DNA of 64,000 bases from Armillaria gallica (lineage: Eukaryota > Basidiomycota > Agaricomycetes > Agaricales > Physalacriaceae), in assembly GCA_037576215.1 (NCBI GenBank), contig JBANDB010000002.1, forward strand, positions 7,812,001-7,876,000, in the 5' to 3' direction. The notes below the pieces were generated by a model, which did no database searches, had not been told where the DNA came from, and was given only the letters and a program-made list of their open reading frames with translations. A program made the position numbers and the translations under genes. Shown here one piece after another: positions 20,773-31,378 of the stretch (the first letter of the stretch is position 1; each line of letters starts with the position of its first letter).

Positions 20773-23352
20773 CGGATGGTATCTGAACTGAAGCAGTGAG
20801 GACTTGCAAACTAAATACTCGCTGGGGTGCAGTGATTATGGTGATGGTCTGTGTAAGAAACCGGAGATATAATTCCGCTGTCATGACTCATGTTCATGCT
20901 TGCAAATCATCTTGTAGAAAATGGTTTGTGTAGACTTTCCGGCTTCGGAGAACACAAACACCGGGAGAGATCCAAATGATTTCGACGACGACTCAAGGAA
21001 AGCCGAGCTTGTCAAGCTTGACAGAGTTCTTCATGTATATCGACAACTAGGTGCGTGGATACACCCACTATCAAGGGCAGCTGCAGTTGGTGCGTTTCTC
21101 GTTTTTCTTCGTATCGGACCCTTCTTATATCGCGGGTTGGAATGATCACCTGGGCGCAAAACCCAAGTGTGTGGAAATGAATCCCGTGCCGTTGTTTGTA
21201 CTTGCTCATGGACGGGGCGCAGGTTCCGAAACGTAGACTCGATGACGAGAAGTTCACGTACGTCCACACAAATGCCCCATCAGATGCCTGTAGATTGTTA
21301 CACTCGTTGCGAAGGCTAAGAAAAATATCGACTAGTCTATCAAAGAAGTCATGACAAGTCCAATAAGCGCTTACATGTAAATACAAGCTGTTATTGCATC
21401 TCCGAAACAAATCTTTTTAAACGTAAGTCATATCGCCATAACATGTCAGAGGTGAAGACGATAAGCATACTCTTTAGGAAGAATTTAGCTGAACTGCTTC
21501 GTGACCTCGGATAATCCCTATAAAGCTCATGTTCCGGAGCTATGTATTTTACCCCGGAGATTTGACAATCTGCAAGGTATGGTGTCCAATCCCGGATTTT
21601 GGGCCACTTTTGATGATCTGGGACGTAAGTTCCAACCATACCATGTTATCACCATGCCGAAGACCAAGCCTGCTCGAGTGGATGGTGCAAAGGCGCACAT
21701 TCTAACTTGTCATCTGTACTTTCCTTTACGAAGACCGTCTGACCGAGCAAAAACACAATGTTACTGTGAGGGCTGACAAGGCAGTAAGCATAGTTTCGAG
21801 TTCGGGTAAGTGAAACGCACAGGGAGACATATGAAAGGCAAACATCCTGGATAGCACAGATGAAATCAGGGAAAAGCAGGTCGGAAAAGCAGTGTTCCTT
21901 GCTTTGTCACAGACGTATATCTGCATTTAAACCGAGGAAACATGACGTCGCATCCGGATGAGAAAGCATGAAAGGCGAATGCCCAAAGGACATGTTTGCC
22001 GACTCACGTACAAGGTTGTATTGCGCCGACGGAAGATCAGCGACACCAGGAAAGTCCGCCTTGGCGTGTTTCCAGCAGGATGTCTTGTCGTCTGTGAGGA
22101 TCTTGAAGATCTGACATGTACCCTGGACTACTGGAGGACGACAAGATCAATAACGCTACAGAAAGCGAGTATATGGCTATTGTTAGGGTATTATATAGGT
22201 CATGAGAAGAACCCTACTAACCCCCAAAATGATGTCCGATGGTAAACCGAAGAAAGGAAACGCATAGGTAAGTACGAGCACCCTGAGAGACGTCAGCCGG
22301 GCAAGCTCTGGACTGACGAAGTCGAGACGCACCGTAATTCAGGGTACAACGCAAGTACAACGACGGTACAGTGACAGCATCATAATACTCTATTGGGGGT
22401 ACACAACGAGTAGAGGATTGATCCAGATAATGTACGACTCGGCCAGCAAGTTGGACATGGATGAGAGAGATGGAGAGTTGTTTGGATCAGTTTGCTACAC
22501 TCTTTGAGCGCGCGTTCGTCATGTGATCGTATCTCGTCCTCGGGCCGACGCCCGGCGGATTCGACCCAACTTCAAGCTTCAAGTTCGACCCCTTCGTTGG
22601 GCGTGAAAAAATCAAACCTGTAGATGTTGGCACACAAGCTTGCCATAACAAGCAAGGGAACGCAAAACCTCGAATACTCCCATAATTGCCAGACAATACA
22701 GTGGCTGATCCGAAGGAGACAGATCCGATACTATGCCAGGGTATAGCCAAGGTGTAGCTCGGTGCAAATTAACACGCCATGAGGCATTGATCAAAGGATG
22801 GATACACACAAATACCTGTGACGTTAAGGAGAGTTAGAGACTTGTTGAATACCGCAAGCATGCGAGGTAGCGAGTACAGGTTCAGAAGCGTACAATGGAG
22901 GTTCAATTACAGCTGTTTGCACACAGCTTGACAGTAGCGGGCGTTTTGCGCGAGAGAAGAGAGCGATCTGGACTTCGTCATAAACCGTGGTTTAAGGGCT
23001 TGATGACGCGTCTGTGGGTGGTTTATGGCCATTTCGGCGATCTCGGAGGCCATTTGAAGTCCCCAAAACACGGTTTATGTCCGAGCTTCTTTTCATCATC
23101 CACGAACCCCCCCCCCCCCGCGACTGTCAAGCTGCATGCAAACGGCTGTAAGCTCTTCATTATTTCCCGAATGATGGTCTACCTAGAAACAAATTATATC
23201 GACACGGTTTCATAAGAAGAGTACGAGATTAAGAAAGAATTAGACTAGTTTGTATATCTACTTTCAGAAACTAGATCCGCACATTTTGACGGAATGGCCA
23301 AGGAGTCAATCATCGGTGACGCTCCAAAAGTGAGTTGAATCAACTGCCCCCG
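20773..23352. other. Poorly resolved stretch; possible minus-strand exons at 21420-22150
   Basis: On the minus strand an open exon with KILTDDKTSCWKHAKADFPG (about 22120-22020) ends at a GTACGTGAG donor and joins, after a CAG acceptor near 21915, to IYVCDKARNTAFPTC. Further down, KWPKIRDWTPYLADC lies at about 21600. These could be one multi-exon gene of unknown family, but start, stop and several joins are not clear. The rest holds no supportable gene. A run of about 13 C lies at 23108-23120. Confidence 0.25.
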
Positions 23353-24854
23353 CTAAGCACAATTCTCAGCTCCCATATATCGAAATAACTATGTTGGAAC
23401 AATCAGCAACGGGAATGAGATCCCAGCTGTACGCTGATATCCTCACCTTATCAACTCCCACGTTGCTTGCCATCATTCCCTCAGCATCATGGCTAACACC
23501 GGGTACCCAATCGACGGTGGTACAATTAGGTATACCTCCCATGTCCTCCAGCATCGAAACAAAATACTGTCCCCTCTCTAGATGCGTGTTTCCCTGGGTC
23601 TGCGATATGTGAGAAATAGAGAACATAGAAGGATATTGGATGCCTCACTTTTGCTTGACATCGAGGATCGCCGTCGCCGTGGTCTTCCTGCAGACAATAT
23701 TTTTAGTAGACAACCCGCCGTGACTTATAAGATCACCCACGAGTCCCCAGGCGTAGCTAATCGTACGCCCGTTGTATCTCTCAATGATACCTTCCCGTTC
23801 AAGAGCGTGAGCATTTGCAGTTGCGTAGGCGGGGAAATTCGACGCCAGCCCATACTTGAAATCGTCAACACCATCGCAGTCGTGGTCGGGAAACGGTCGG
23901 TCCGAGGTCAGCCAGCATAAGGATCCAGGGTTGGCTATAGAGTGTTGAGGTTAATTTTCTTTTCGCTCTTTGGAAGGACGTACCGATCCAAAAGTGCAGC
24001 CGATTATCATCTTCAGTTGACAGCCTGAGAGCCACGTAGCGCTGGGTCATTTGGCCGCCAGCAGAGTGGCCTGCAACGACAACGACCTGAAAATGATGAT
24101 CAGGAACAGCAACAGGGCAATCCCGTGTCCGAGGCGGAAATAGAGACAGACGTACTTGCAAATTCGGGTAGATGGTTGTATTCATATAATACGCCACAAG
24201 CGCATCGAGGACATCGTACGTGCTAAAATTTGATGGACTATCGGCGACATTAGAATGCCCGCTAATCCAAGTCGTGTTATCCCATATGAGCTGGTCGTCC
24301 TGTGCGGCGCCCGCTGCCAAGTCAGCCTCTGTGAAGAAGCAAGGGGCCATGATGGATATGTGGGCGCGTTCGATAGCGGGATCATCATAGGTGGCATTGT
24401 AAAGCGCGTTGTTCATCGCAGTCCAGTCTAGTCGGGAGCAATGAGGTTTACGCGCGGCATTAGTGTAATATTGCACGCTACTCACCGGACCAACAAGTTC
24501 TGTCCTATTTACAATATCAGGGACTAACAGTCAGAGAATAAAGAAGCTGTTATCGCACCTTGCCATTCAAAACAATAACTGCTCTTGTGACGTCTGTCTT
24601 ATTCAGGCCGGCCGTTTTGTATATAGGCTAGCATTTGTTAGCAAACAATGAAGCAAGAGCAAGAAAAAACGCACCAAATATCCTCCCGCGTCCTCATCCA
24701 CGACCCAGTTAGGATGGGCTGTAGCGTCAATAATGTCCGGGAACCATTGCCAACCGTCATTAGCCGTCCCATTGACAATTGGCTCAGGGTTGTGTTGCTG
24801 AGCGATGGCAATACAGACCAGCGACGCGATTGTGAAGAGGTACGAGCACAACAT
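23353..24854 (-). CDS. Secreted alpha/beta hydrolase
   Basis: ATG 24854 opens a signal peptide (MLCSYLFTIASLVCIAIA), followed by NGTANDGWQWFPDIIDA and NWVVDEDAGGY, the usual start of a fungal secreted alpha/beta-hydrolase family. The nucleophile elbow is GHSAGGQ at about 24070, the acidic region follows (DCDGVDDFKYGL), and the catalytic His lies in PGVSHDAEGM near 23470. The last intron (GTGAGG..CATAG) joins VGVDK to LFRYMGAENCA and the stop at 23353-23355. N-glycosylation sequons (NGT, NTT, NFS) fit secretion. At least six introns interrupt the gene. It is likely an esterase/lipase-like enzyme acting outside the cell; substrate unknown. No break was seen. Confidence 0.8.
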
Positions 24855-27814
24855 GATGGGCAGAGAATGCGATAAAATTTCCACCGTCCAATTTATAGTG
24901 TTGATGTAGGACGAAAAAGAGAAATCAGAGTTTCTGGATATTTGAAACATCAATTTTCAGTTCTGTTCGCTGCGGCTGGGGTCCGAAATTTTTTGACGGG
25001 CGGAGAAAATGTCTGTGCTTGAGGCGTAGTTGAGTCATAATGACACGGTTAGAAGGACCTGGCGCGCTCTCTCACCGTAAGTCACTGGTTCCATCATAGC
25101 ACACCAAGGTTTTGTATCGTCCCCGTTTTGACTTTTTAGATAGTAACGCCGCTCTCTCCTCTTAGTCTGGAGTCGCCCTTCCTCCGCAACACCTAAAGTC
25201 CACAGCGCCCAAGACCGCCGAGGTTCTGCCTTCGCTGTTGAACCAAGAAAGCAGGCCATGTCATACATCCCATCACCACAAACGGTCGCTGCACTGCATG
25301 CCATGATCATCCTAGCTATGACCTCGATCACTCGCACCGGGAAAATGCCTCTCATAGGAGTAGAACGTGTGCAAAAGCGACATTTGACCGTGGATCAGGC
25401 GTAGAAGTTCGAGTCGAAGGCTGCGCTCGACCACTATATGGAGATGCAAGTACAAAGGCGTACACGATGTGAGCAACCATGGAAGAGATAGATGACTTCG
25501 TGACGGATATGAAGCGGCTGAAGACTAACCGGGGTTGGGCTTTATAAGGTAGAACGCGAACACCATGGTGTTCCAGAAATGGCGGGAAATGGGTAAGAGG
25601 AGGGATGATATAGTAGCTCAGCGAGCTGATGGATAACAAGACGACGAAGATGAAGTAACAGTGTGTTATGCGGTAAGAGATGGTCATTTTCGTCATATGT
25701 GCGCTAGATGTCAAACGGCTAGAGATAGCCACCGGCTAAGGTTAAGGACTGATTGACTCAATTGTCGAACAGTATGAGGGACTTCGTCGGCACGGCAGAT
25801 TTTCGTGACGACGCATGTTCCAGATATGGGCAGGAACATGAATAAAGCAGAAAAAGATTTTTCGACTGCATTTTCATTATCGTCGCCGACCCACTATAGC
25901 GATCCGAGATTGTGCCTCGTCGCCGCCCTTAGAGTCACCCGTCGCAGTATTCTTTACCACCGCTTCCTTGCCTGGCTACCGTATCCCCTCTATCCACGAG
26001 AGATCCCACGACGCGCATGCTTATATCTATCAGGATGGCCGGAAGCGATTTCAGGAGGGTAAATGATATCGCAGGTCTTCTCTTTGGCACGAGTCTCCCT
26101 CTCCTCCTAACGAAGGGCAGAAGGGCGACAGGAGGACAGAAGAGTCGAAAGTCAAGCCTCAGTCAGAGTGAAGTAATGAAATATAAGCGTAACCCTATGG
26201 GGAAGGGTTGGTGAAGAGCTTGGTTGCCATGGAGAGTTGATACTTTCTTGCGGTAAGGAACAGCGCAGCCTATTATAATGTTATTTCAGACTAGCGAGTA
26301 GTAAGTAAAGGAAAATAAAGAAATACCTATCGGCATCAGGCGTCAAGCGAAGATGATATGACCGGTGCCAAGGTTTCGGCAAAGTCAGGCTGGTTGCAGT
26401 CTTGCACCGCCGATAGCTTCAACGAAGAGGTTCTCTTGCAGGTACTTGTCGACGCAGCAGTGAAAGGTGGAAAAGACCAAGCCACCACTTTCACCGAGCC
26501 GGTTAACAGCGAGCATTAGGACACGTCCCCTCGCCTCTCAGGAAATTCCGATGAGAAAGGGAGATGCCTCGACCGCGAGGAGACGTTTGGTGTGGCGCGA
26601 GTTGAAGTCCATTGTCACGGAGTGGCGCAGGACATGATGAAGATTACGGAGTTATATGAAGGGCCGAAGAGGAGCGAACGGTTAACTGGCGTCGCATGGG
26701 TGAAGGGTCTCCATGACCGAATTCGGCTTGCCCTCCACCCCGTAAAGGCGCAGAATACGCACGAGTAACCCAGACGTCCATTTCAGCCAGGGATACGAAA
26801 TCGATTGGGGTACGACTCTGCACGACCATGAATAAGTGTGCTCCTGGTTACTCGAAGGTCGAGTTGATTCATCACGTTCAACTCCTTCCAGCGATTCTGG
26901 GGATGGTTTCTCCTGTATCAGCAGCTGGATACTGCTTTTCTCCACCAATACCAATACCAATACCACCTCTATTCGAACCTCTGAGTCGTGGTTTCAAAGT
27001 CTGGGCCAAATAGCGCCTATCGTCACGCCGTCCAACGAAAACCTTGTCACCAAAACCGACACAAGATTTTGCTGGATCTTTGAACGCTGACTTTGAAGGT
27101 GCCGTTTCAGTCTTCTCCATCTAAAGAACATCCGGGCTGGTAAGTGTAAAGCGACGTCTGATAAAGACCAAAGAACAGACCTGCCGTATCTCTGGTATCA
27201 TTGCCCAGCTCGAGAAAGTCGGCCCTCCGTTTGCACCTCTTTCACATCCTGCAGATTCAGCGCCCTCCCTCTTCAGGACCTGTGCAGTCTCCTCCTCGAC
27301 ATCTTGTACTCGCATGCCCGTTTTTCCTCATACTGCCGCGCCTCGTCATCCTCACGCTTCTGAAGAGTTGACCTCTTTTCCGGCCGTCCCTTAACTTCGC
27401 ATCGCACCGCTTTAGCATGAGGAGCTTCCTTCCGAGGAGCCTTACGTAGTAGTCGTTGATAATCTCAGGGAGAAGTCCTTTGGATCCCAGTAGTACACCC
27501 ACGACTTAGGGGGCAGAGAAGGAGAAAGAGTTGCGAATACTGCCATCTCCCTGGCGCTGCGCAAAGTATGCTTTCTCGTCGTTAAGGTAAAAGCCCCACT
27601 AGCTTGGAAATCCGTGGATGAGCCTTGTCGACGTTGCGGAAACGGACCTCCACGCCGCTAGTTCCCTAATGGAAGGGGAGAGCGTCTGATACAAGAGACG
27701 AACGTGGGCCCGTGCTCCGCTAGCTCCCTCCACAAAGCCGAGATTGCACATGTCTTCTGATCCATCCGCCAAAAGAAACGCCCGTCTGAGGTAGGCGGAA
27801 TACTGACGACTTTG
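24855..27814. other. Gene-poor stretch without a supportable gene
   Basis: Several frames of 80-126 codons exist, for example minus 25352-25732 and 25035-25355, whose stop and start overlap, and minus 27257-27502. None shows a recognisable motif or convincing splice structure. Possibly decayed sequence upstream of the monooxygenase remnant at 27815. Confidence 0.4.
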
Positions 27815-28140
27815 GATGATCGATGGACTTCACGGCCAGGAGTGACGCGAGGGACGTCTCATGTCATGTCACCGTTTGTTGAGGAAGGGGTGAACAATAC
27901 CATGGTGGGTGCATTACAGTTGGCAGAAAAGGTGTTTGCTGTTCTGAGAGACGGCTCAGGGGAACGATGCAGGAAATTTTAGAGAAAGCGGTGAAGGAAT
28001 ACGAGGAGAGTATGTTCGTGAGGGTCCACGGTGTAGCACATGAGACCTTGCAAGGTTTGGGCGTCCTTTTCTCGGGGAATGCGCCTTTGGAATTCCAGGA
28101 AATGATCGAAAGATTTAAGGCCGGCCATCGCGAAGTGTAG
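27815..28140 (+). pseudogene. C-terminal remnant of an FAD-dependent monooxygenase
   Basis: The frame from 27815 reads ..RPGVTRGTSHVMSPFVEEG and then VNNTMVGALQLAEKVF, which matches the second FAD-binding motif region of aromatic-ring/TetX-type flavin monooxygenases (usual form: GVT-LLGDAAHLMSPFAGEGVN-AM). The conserved Gly-Asp of GDAxH is missing; the strand is shortened to RGTSH. After ..RDGSGE the frame ends in TAG, while the expected helix (ILEKAVKEYEESMF) continues in the -1 frame to TAG 28138-28140. No N-terminal GxGxxG domain was found upstream. A truncated, frame-shifted relic. Confidence 0.55.
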
Positions 28141-30405
28141 ATGCGGTATATTCACGCTTTTCTCTTCTGCCTGGTAGTACTGTATAGAAAGGTTAGTAGG
28201 TTAGAACAATGACTGAACGTAACTCAAGCGCACCCATGGAACAACACGAAAAAGCGACAGAATCCGAAATATCCGTCTAAGCGAACAGCTGCTACTGTTC
28301 TTTGGATCCCAGCACACAGACACCTCTGTAGTTCCCTCCCCTCCCTCGAACGACGACCACAGACAAATTTCCTGCAGCTCCCCTACCGCGGCCGGGTAAT
28401 GCCGAATGGTTTGTTAGGATCTTGCAACCGTTGACGAAATATTGGGTAGCTCTGCCTGATTATCATTAAAAATGCACATACAACTGCAGAACACAACACA
28501 CCTGACGAGAAAGAAGAGTAAGATTTACTTTCTAAGAAGTTGTCGTGAGGAGAAGATTCCTGGGCGGTTATGAGTCAACGCATTGCACGAGGACGAAAAT
28601 TGTACATACCTCATGACGCCTTCAACTTAACTGCACCAGCAGAAATGACTCTCAAGGATGAATCTAACACCGCGTTTCTCGCTGGTTCACAGGCTGCACC
28701 GTGTCTATCTTAGGGTCACGATAACAACGAAGACTACGACATTACTCACACCTTCAGATATCTTGGTTGCGCTCCTATGAACTATATGGAGTCCGCCCAG
28801 CCAGTGGTCGCAGAGTCGATCCAGATAGTATCGCATCCTTGACTGCGTCAAAGCAGGTGAGAGACGCCCTAAAATACGAGAACTGATCATTACTCACTAT
28901 TACTACTGGAAGAGAGTCGATCCTCTTTCTCAACCAAGGCGTTGTCATCCTCTCTGCTTCTCTGCTTGGATAATCCTCTCTCCTTTCACGAAACTGAAAA
29001 ACCGATGCGCGGCTCATCCGCAAACGGGCGAGAATCAAGAACGCGTCAGCAAGAGCAAGTCAACATTTCCAGCAAACGAGTTGCCTGTCTGAGGAAATTG
29101 TGAGTCCTAGGCAAGACAGAGTAGCACGAACAATCCTCACCATGCTCCTCGATACTTTTGACCGGCATTAATCCTTGTATTCGGCGAGAAGGCGAAGTTC
29201 TTCATTCTGTCGATAAACTTTGTTGAATTTCAGCCAAGCCTAGTCCAAGCGTGTTGGAAGGTGTAGAGCGTTTGAAATGAGCGACGTCGTCGTGAGTCAG
29301 AGGCATGATGATGAAGGTACGAAGGAAAGAATGGGAATGGAGGAACCGAGGAAATCAGTTTCCGGATTCAACCGGGTTTGATTACCGAGCTCGCGCATCA
29401 GGTGACCTTGGAATTCCTTCTTTATCATTTTAAACTTTATGTGTGCGCTCTACTTTTCCCCTTGAAAGAAATTTAGCTCCGGTGCCCACGTCTTTGCCAC
29501 ATCTTACTGGTTTTAAACGTCACTGCATGATTTGTCGACGATGGAGACAAGATGGTGACACTTAATCTCACTTTCTTGCAGGACATGTCAGGAATAACAT
29601 ATACAGGTTCTTATCACTCTCTAGCTGGTTTATTCTCTCATCCAACAAGTTTCGACGGAGATAATCGCCCAGGAATTGTCATACTAGATACCCGTGCTGA
29701 CGGCTAGTCTCTACGTTGAACTGCTTGATTCCGTGAGCCTTGACAGTACTATGTGTATTACCGGTCAGTTTAACCTTTCGCGTTTATCTCATGTAGGCTG
29801 ATGAAGGGGGTAACAGATATGAACCATACAATGGAAATTTCGAGACCTAACTACGATATTCACAGCGCCAAGCACAATACTGCGAAAGATATTTCATCCT
29901 TGCGACTAGCAGGCCGCATCCGGTGCTCCAATAAAGGAAGACGGGCTAGACTGCGAAGCCTTTTGAGAGGAAGAGATCATTTCGGCTGAGAAGACTCAGG
30001 AGCTGGACCAAGTCACTTGTCGCGTTGAGCGTACGCCCAGCTAAAGATTTTCAGAGGCACGTGCACGCGCGATCTGAGACAATGGCGGAAATAGTTCCTC
30101 CCGCCTCCTCCCGCCCGCGTTCGACTCCTGGATCTCGACCGACGCAGAACATATCAACCGTCAATACAGTCGATCCTAAACTTCGTCATTACCTCGCTCA
30201 TGATCCTCCCTGATCTAGTTACAATTTTACATTCACCGTTCACCACCCAGAGTGCGACCATCTTGGCTGGTTGCGAAACCGCCATAAAATGGACCATCTA
30301 CTCCCTTTCGTATCTCTCGCTTTCAGCCTCTATCTGGAGTTTTTTTGGTCTTCGCCTTCTTCAAAACTGATCATTTTTACCTCTTATTTTCCAACTTTGT
30401 TCCCA
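28141..30405. other. No supportable gene
   Basis: A minus-strand patch at 28770-29320 has charged frames (REDYPSREAERMTTPWLRKR) with possible introns, and a start MPLTHDD near 29305, but the models are short and unrecognised. The plus frame at 30025-30213 is Pro/Ser-rich and may be untranslated leader of the next gene. Confidence 0.4.
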
Positions 30406-31044
30406 ATGTCTTCTTCGACGGTCCTCTTCTTCGCTCTCTTCCTCACTGCTGCTATCGCGTCACCATTGGCTGCCCGGGACGCACCCCCAGGCTGTCACCC
30501 CAACTTTGCGGGTTCCGCTCTAACTTTGTCCACCGCGAGTGGCTCAGTCTCCTGGTCAGCCAAGGCAGTCGTCGGCAATCCCCTCAGCGCTAGTACACCA
30601 CCCTCGAAGTTCTTCTTCCAGCAGAACGGGTTCCCCATTGTCGACTACACGGTCAAGTACGCGTCTTTTTCCATTCTTACGGGGTCTTGCTGACGAGAAT
30701 TTTACAGGACCGTGGAGAGCACCAACTTCGCCCTCGAACTCAACGGTGGGGCGCCGTTAATTGGCAACACCGACCCGTCAGGTAGCAATGTGTACGTACT
30801 TGTCTCGCCCTTTACATATTGCATGACTTACCCCATATGCAGGAACCAGAAATGGATGGTTGACTGTACGTTTTGTACACAGAACGACATCTCGCAGGAA
30901 AAGAACAGGGTCGTCGCTAAGGGGTGTAGTATCACTTCCACCACCAACAAGTTATGTGTCACGTCTCTAAACAGTCCTATGACATTGGTTGCTTGCACCA
31001 GCTCGGGGGATGAGCTATTTGATATCACAGCTGTACCTGTTTGA
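30406..31044 (+). CDS. Small secreted cysteine-containing protein
   Basis: Three exons, 30406-30656, 30708-30791 and 30843-31044 (introns of 51 nt each), encode 178 residues. The first 20 residues are a clear signal peptide (MSSSTVLFFALFLTAAIASP), followed by a possible KEX-like LAAR site. The mature part has Cys residues spaced through the chain (GCHPNF, DCTFCTQ, KGCSI, KLCV, VACTS) and a beta-rich character with NQKW, reminiscent of ricin-B-like or other secreted beta-trefoil proteins, but I cannot assign the fold. A TATA-like CCATAAAATGG lies at about 30280-30291. Probably extracellular; role unknown. Confidence 0.75.
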
Positions 31045-31378
31045 TATCTCGGTCTGAAGAACGACCGAAGGGGAGAACGTGTCGTAGGGTTTGTTCTTTG
31101 GGTTTTTTGTGGTTCTTTTAATCTTTCAAGTATCTTCATGCATTCGTTTCATGGACTTGTACTACTAGCAGTATGCATGTATAGTCAGAGAAATGGGAAT
31201 TTGATTTTACGGTTAACAATCATTTATGTGGCGAGCTCAAGTCCGAAAACGAAAAGTCCTCGCGCCATTTCTTGGTTCTGACGTGTCGGTTTAGTGTTCA
31301 AAAAATGACCTCGTTTCTCGACGCACAATACAACGTAAGCATATCGACTACCTTTATAATCGGCGCTGATGGGAGATA

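Noticed and set aside
22545..22610. Possible tRNA (GGGTCGAATCC resembles a B box on the minus strand)
   Set aside because: No A box at the right distance and no cloverleaf stems could be drawn.
23108..23120. Poly-C run of about 13 bases
   Set aside because: Simple homopolymer; length may be a sequencing artefact.
25035..25732. Two minus ORFs with overlapping stop and start, like a bicistron
   Set aside because: No family motifs; eukaryotic context makes coupling unlikely; treated as chance frames.
26680..27120. N-terminal FAD domain for the monooxygenase relic (GIGIGIGG on the minus strand)
   Set aside because: It is a GGTATT simple repeat, lies on the opposite strand and lacks the hydrophobic strand of a Rossmann fold.
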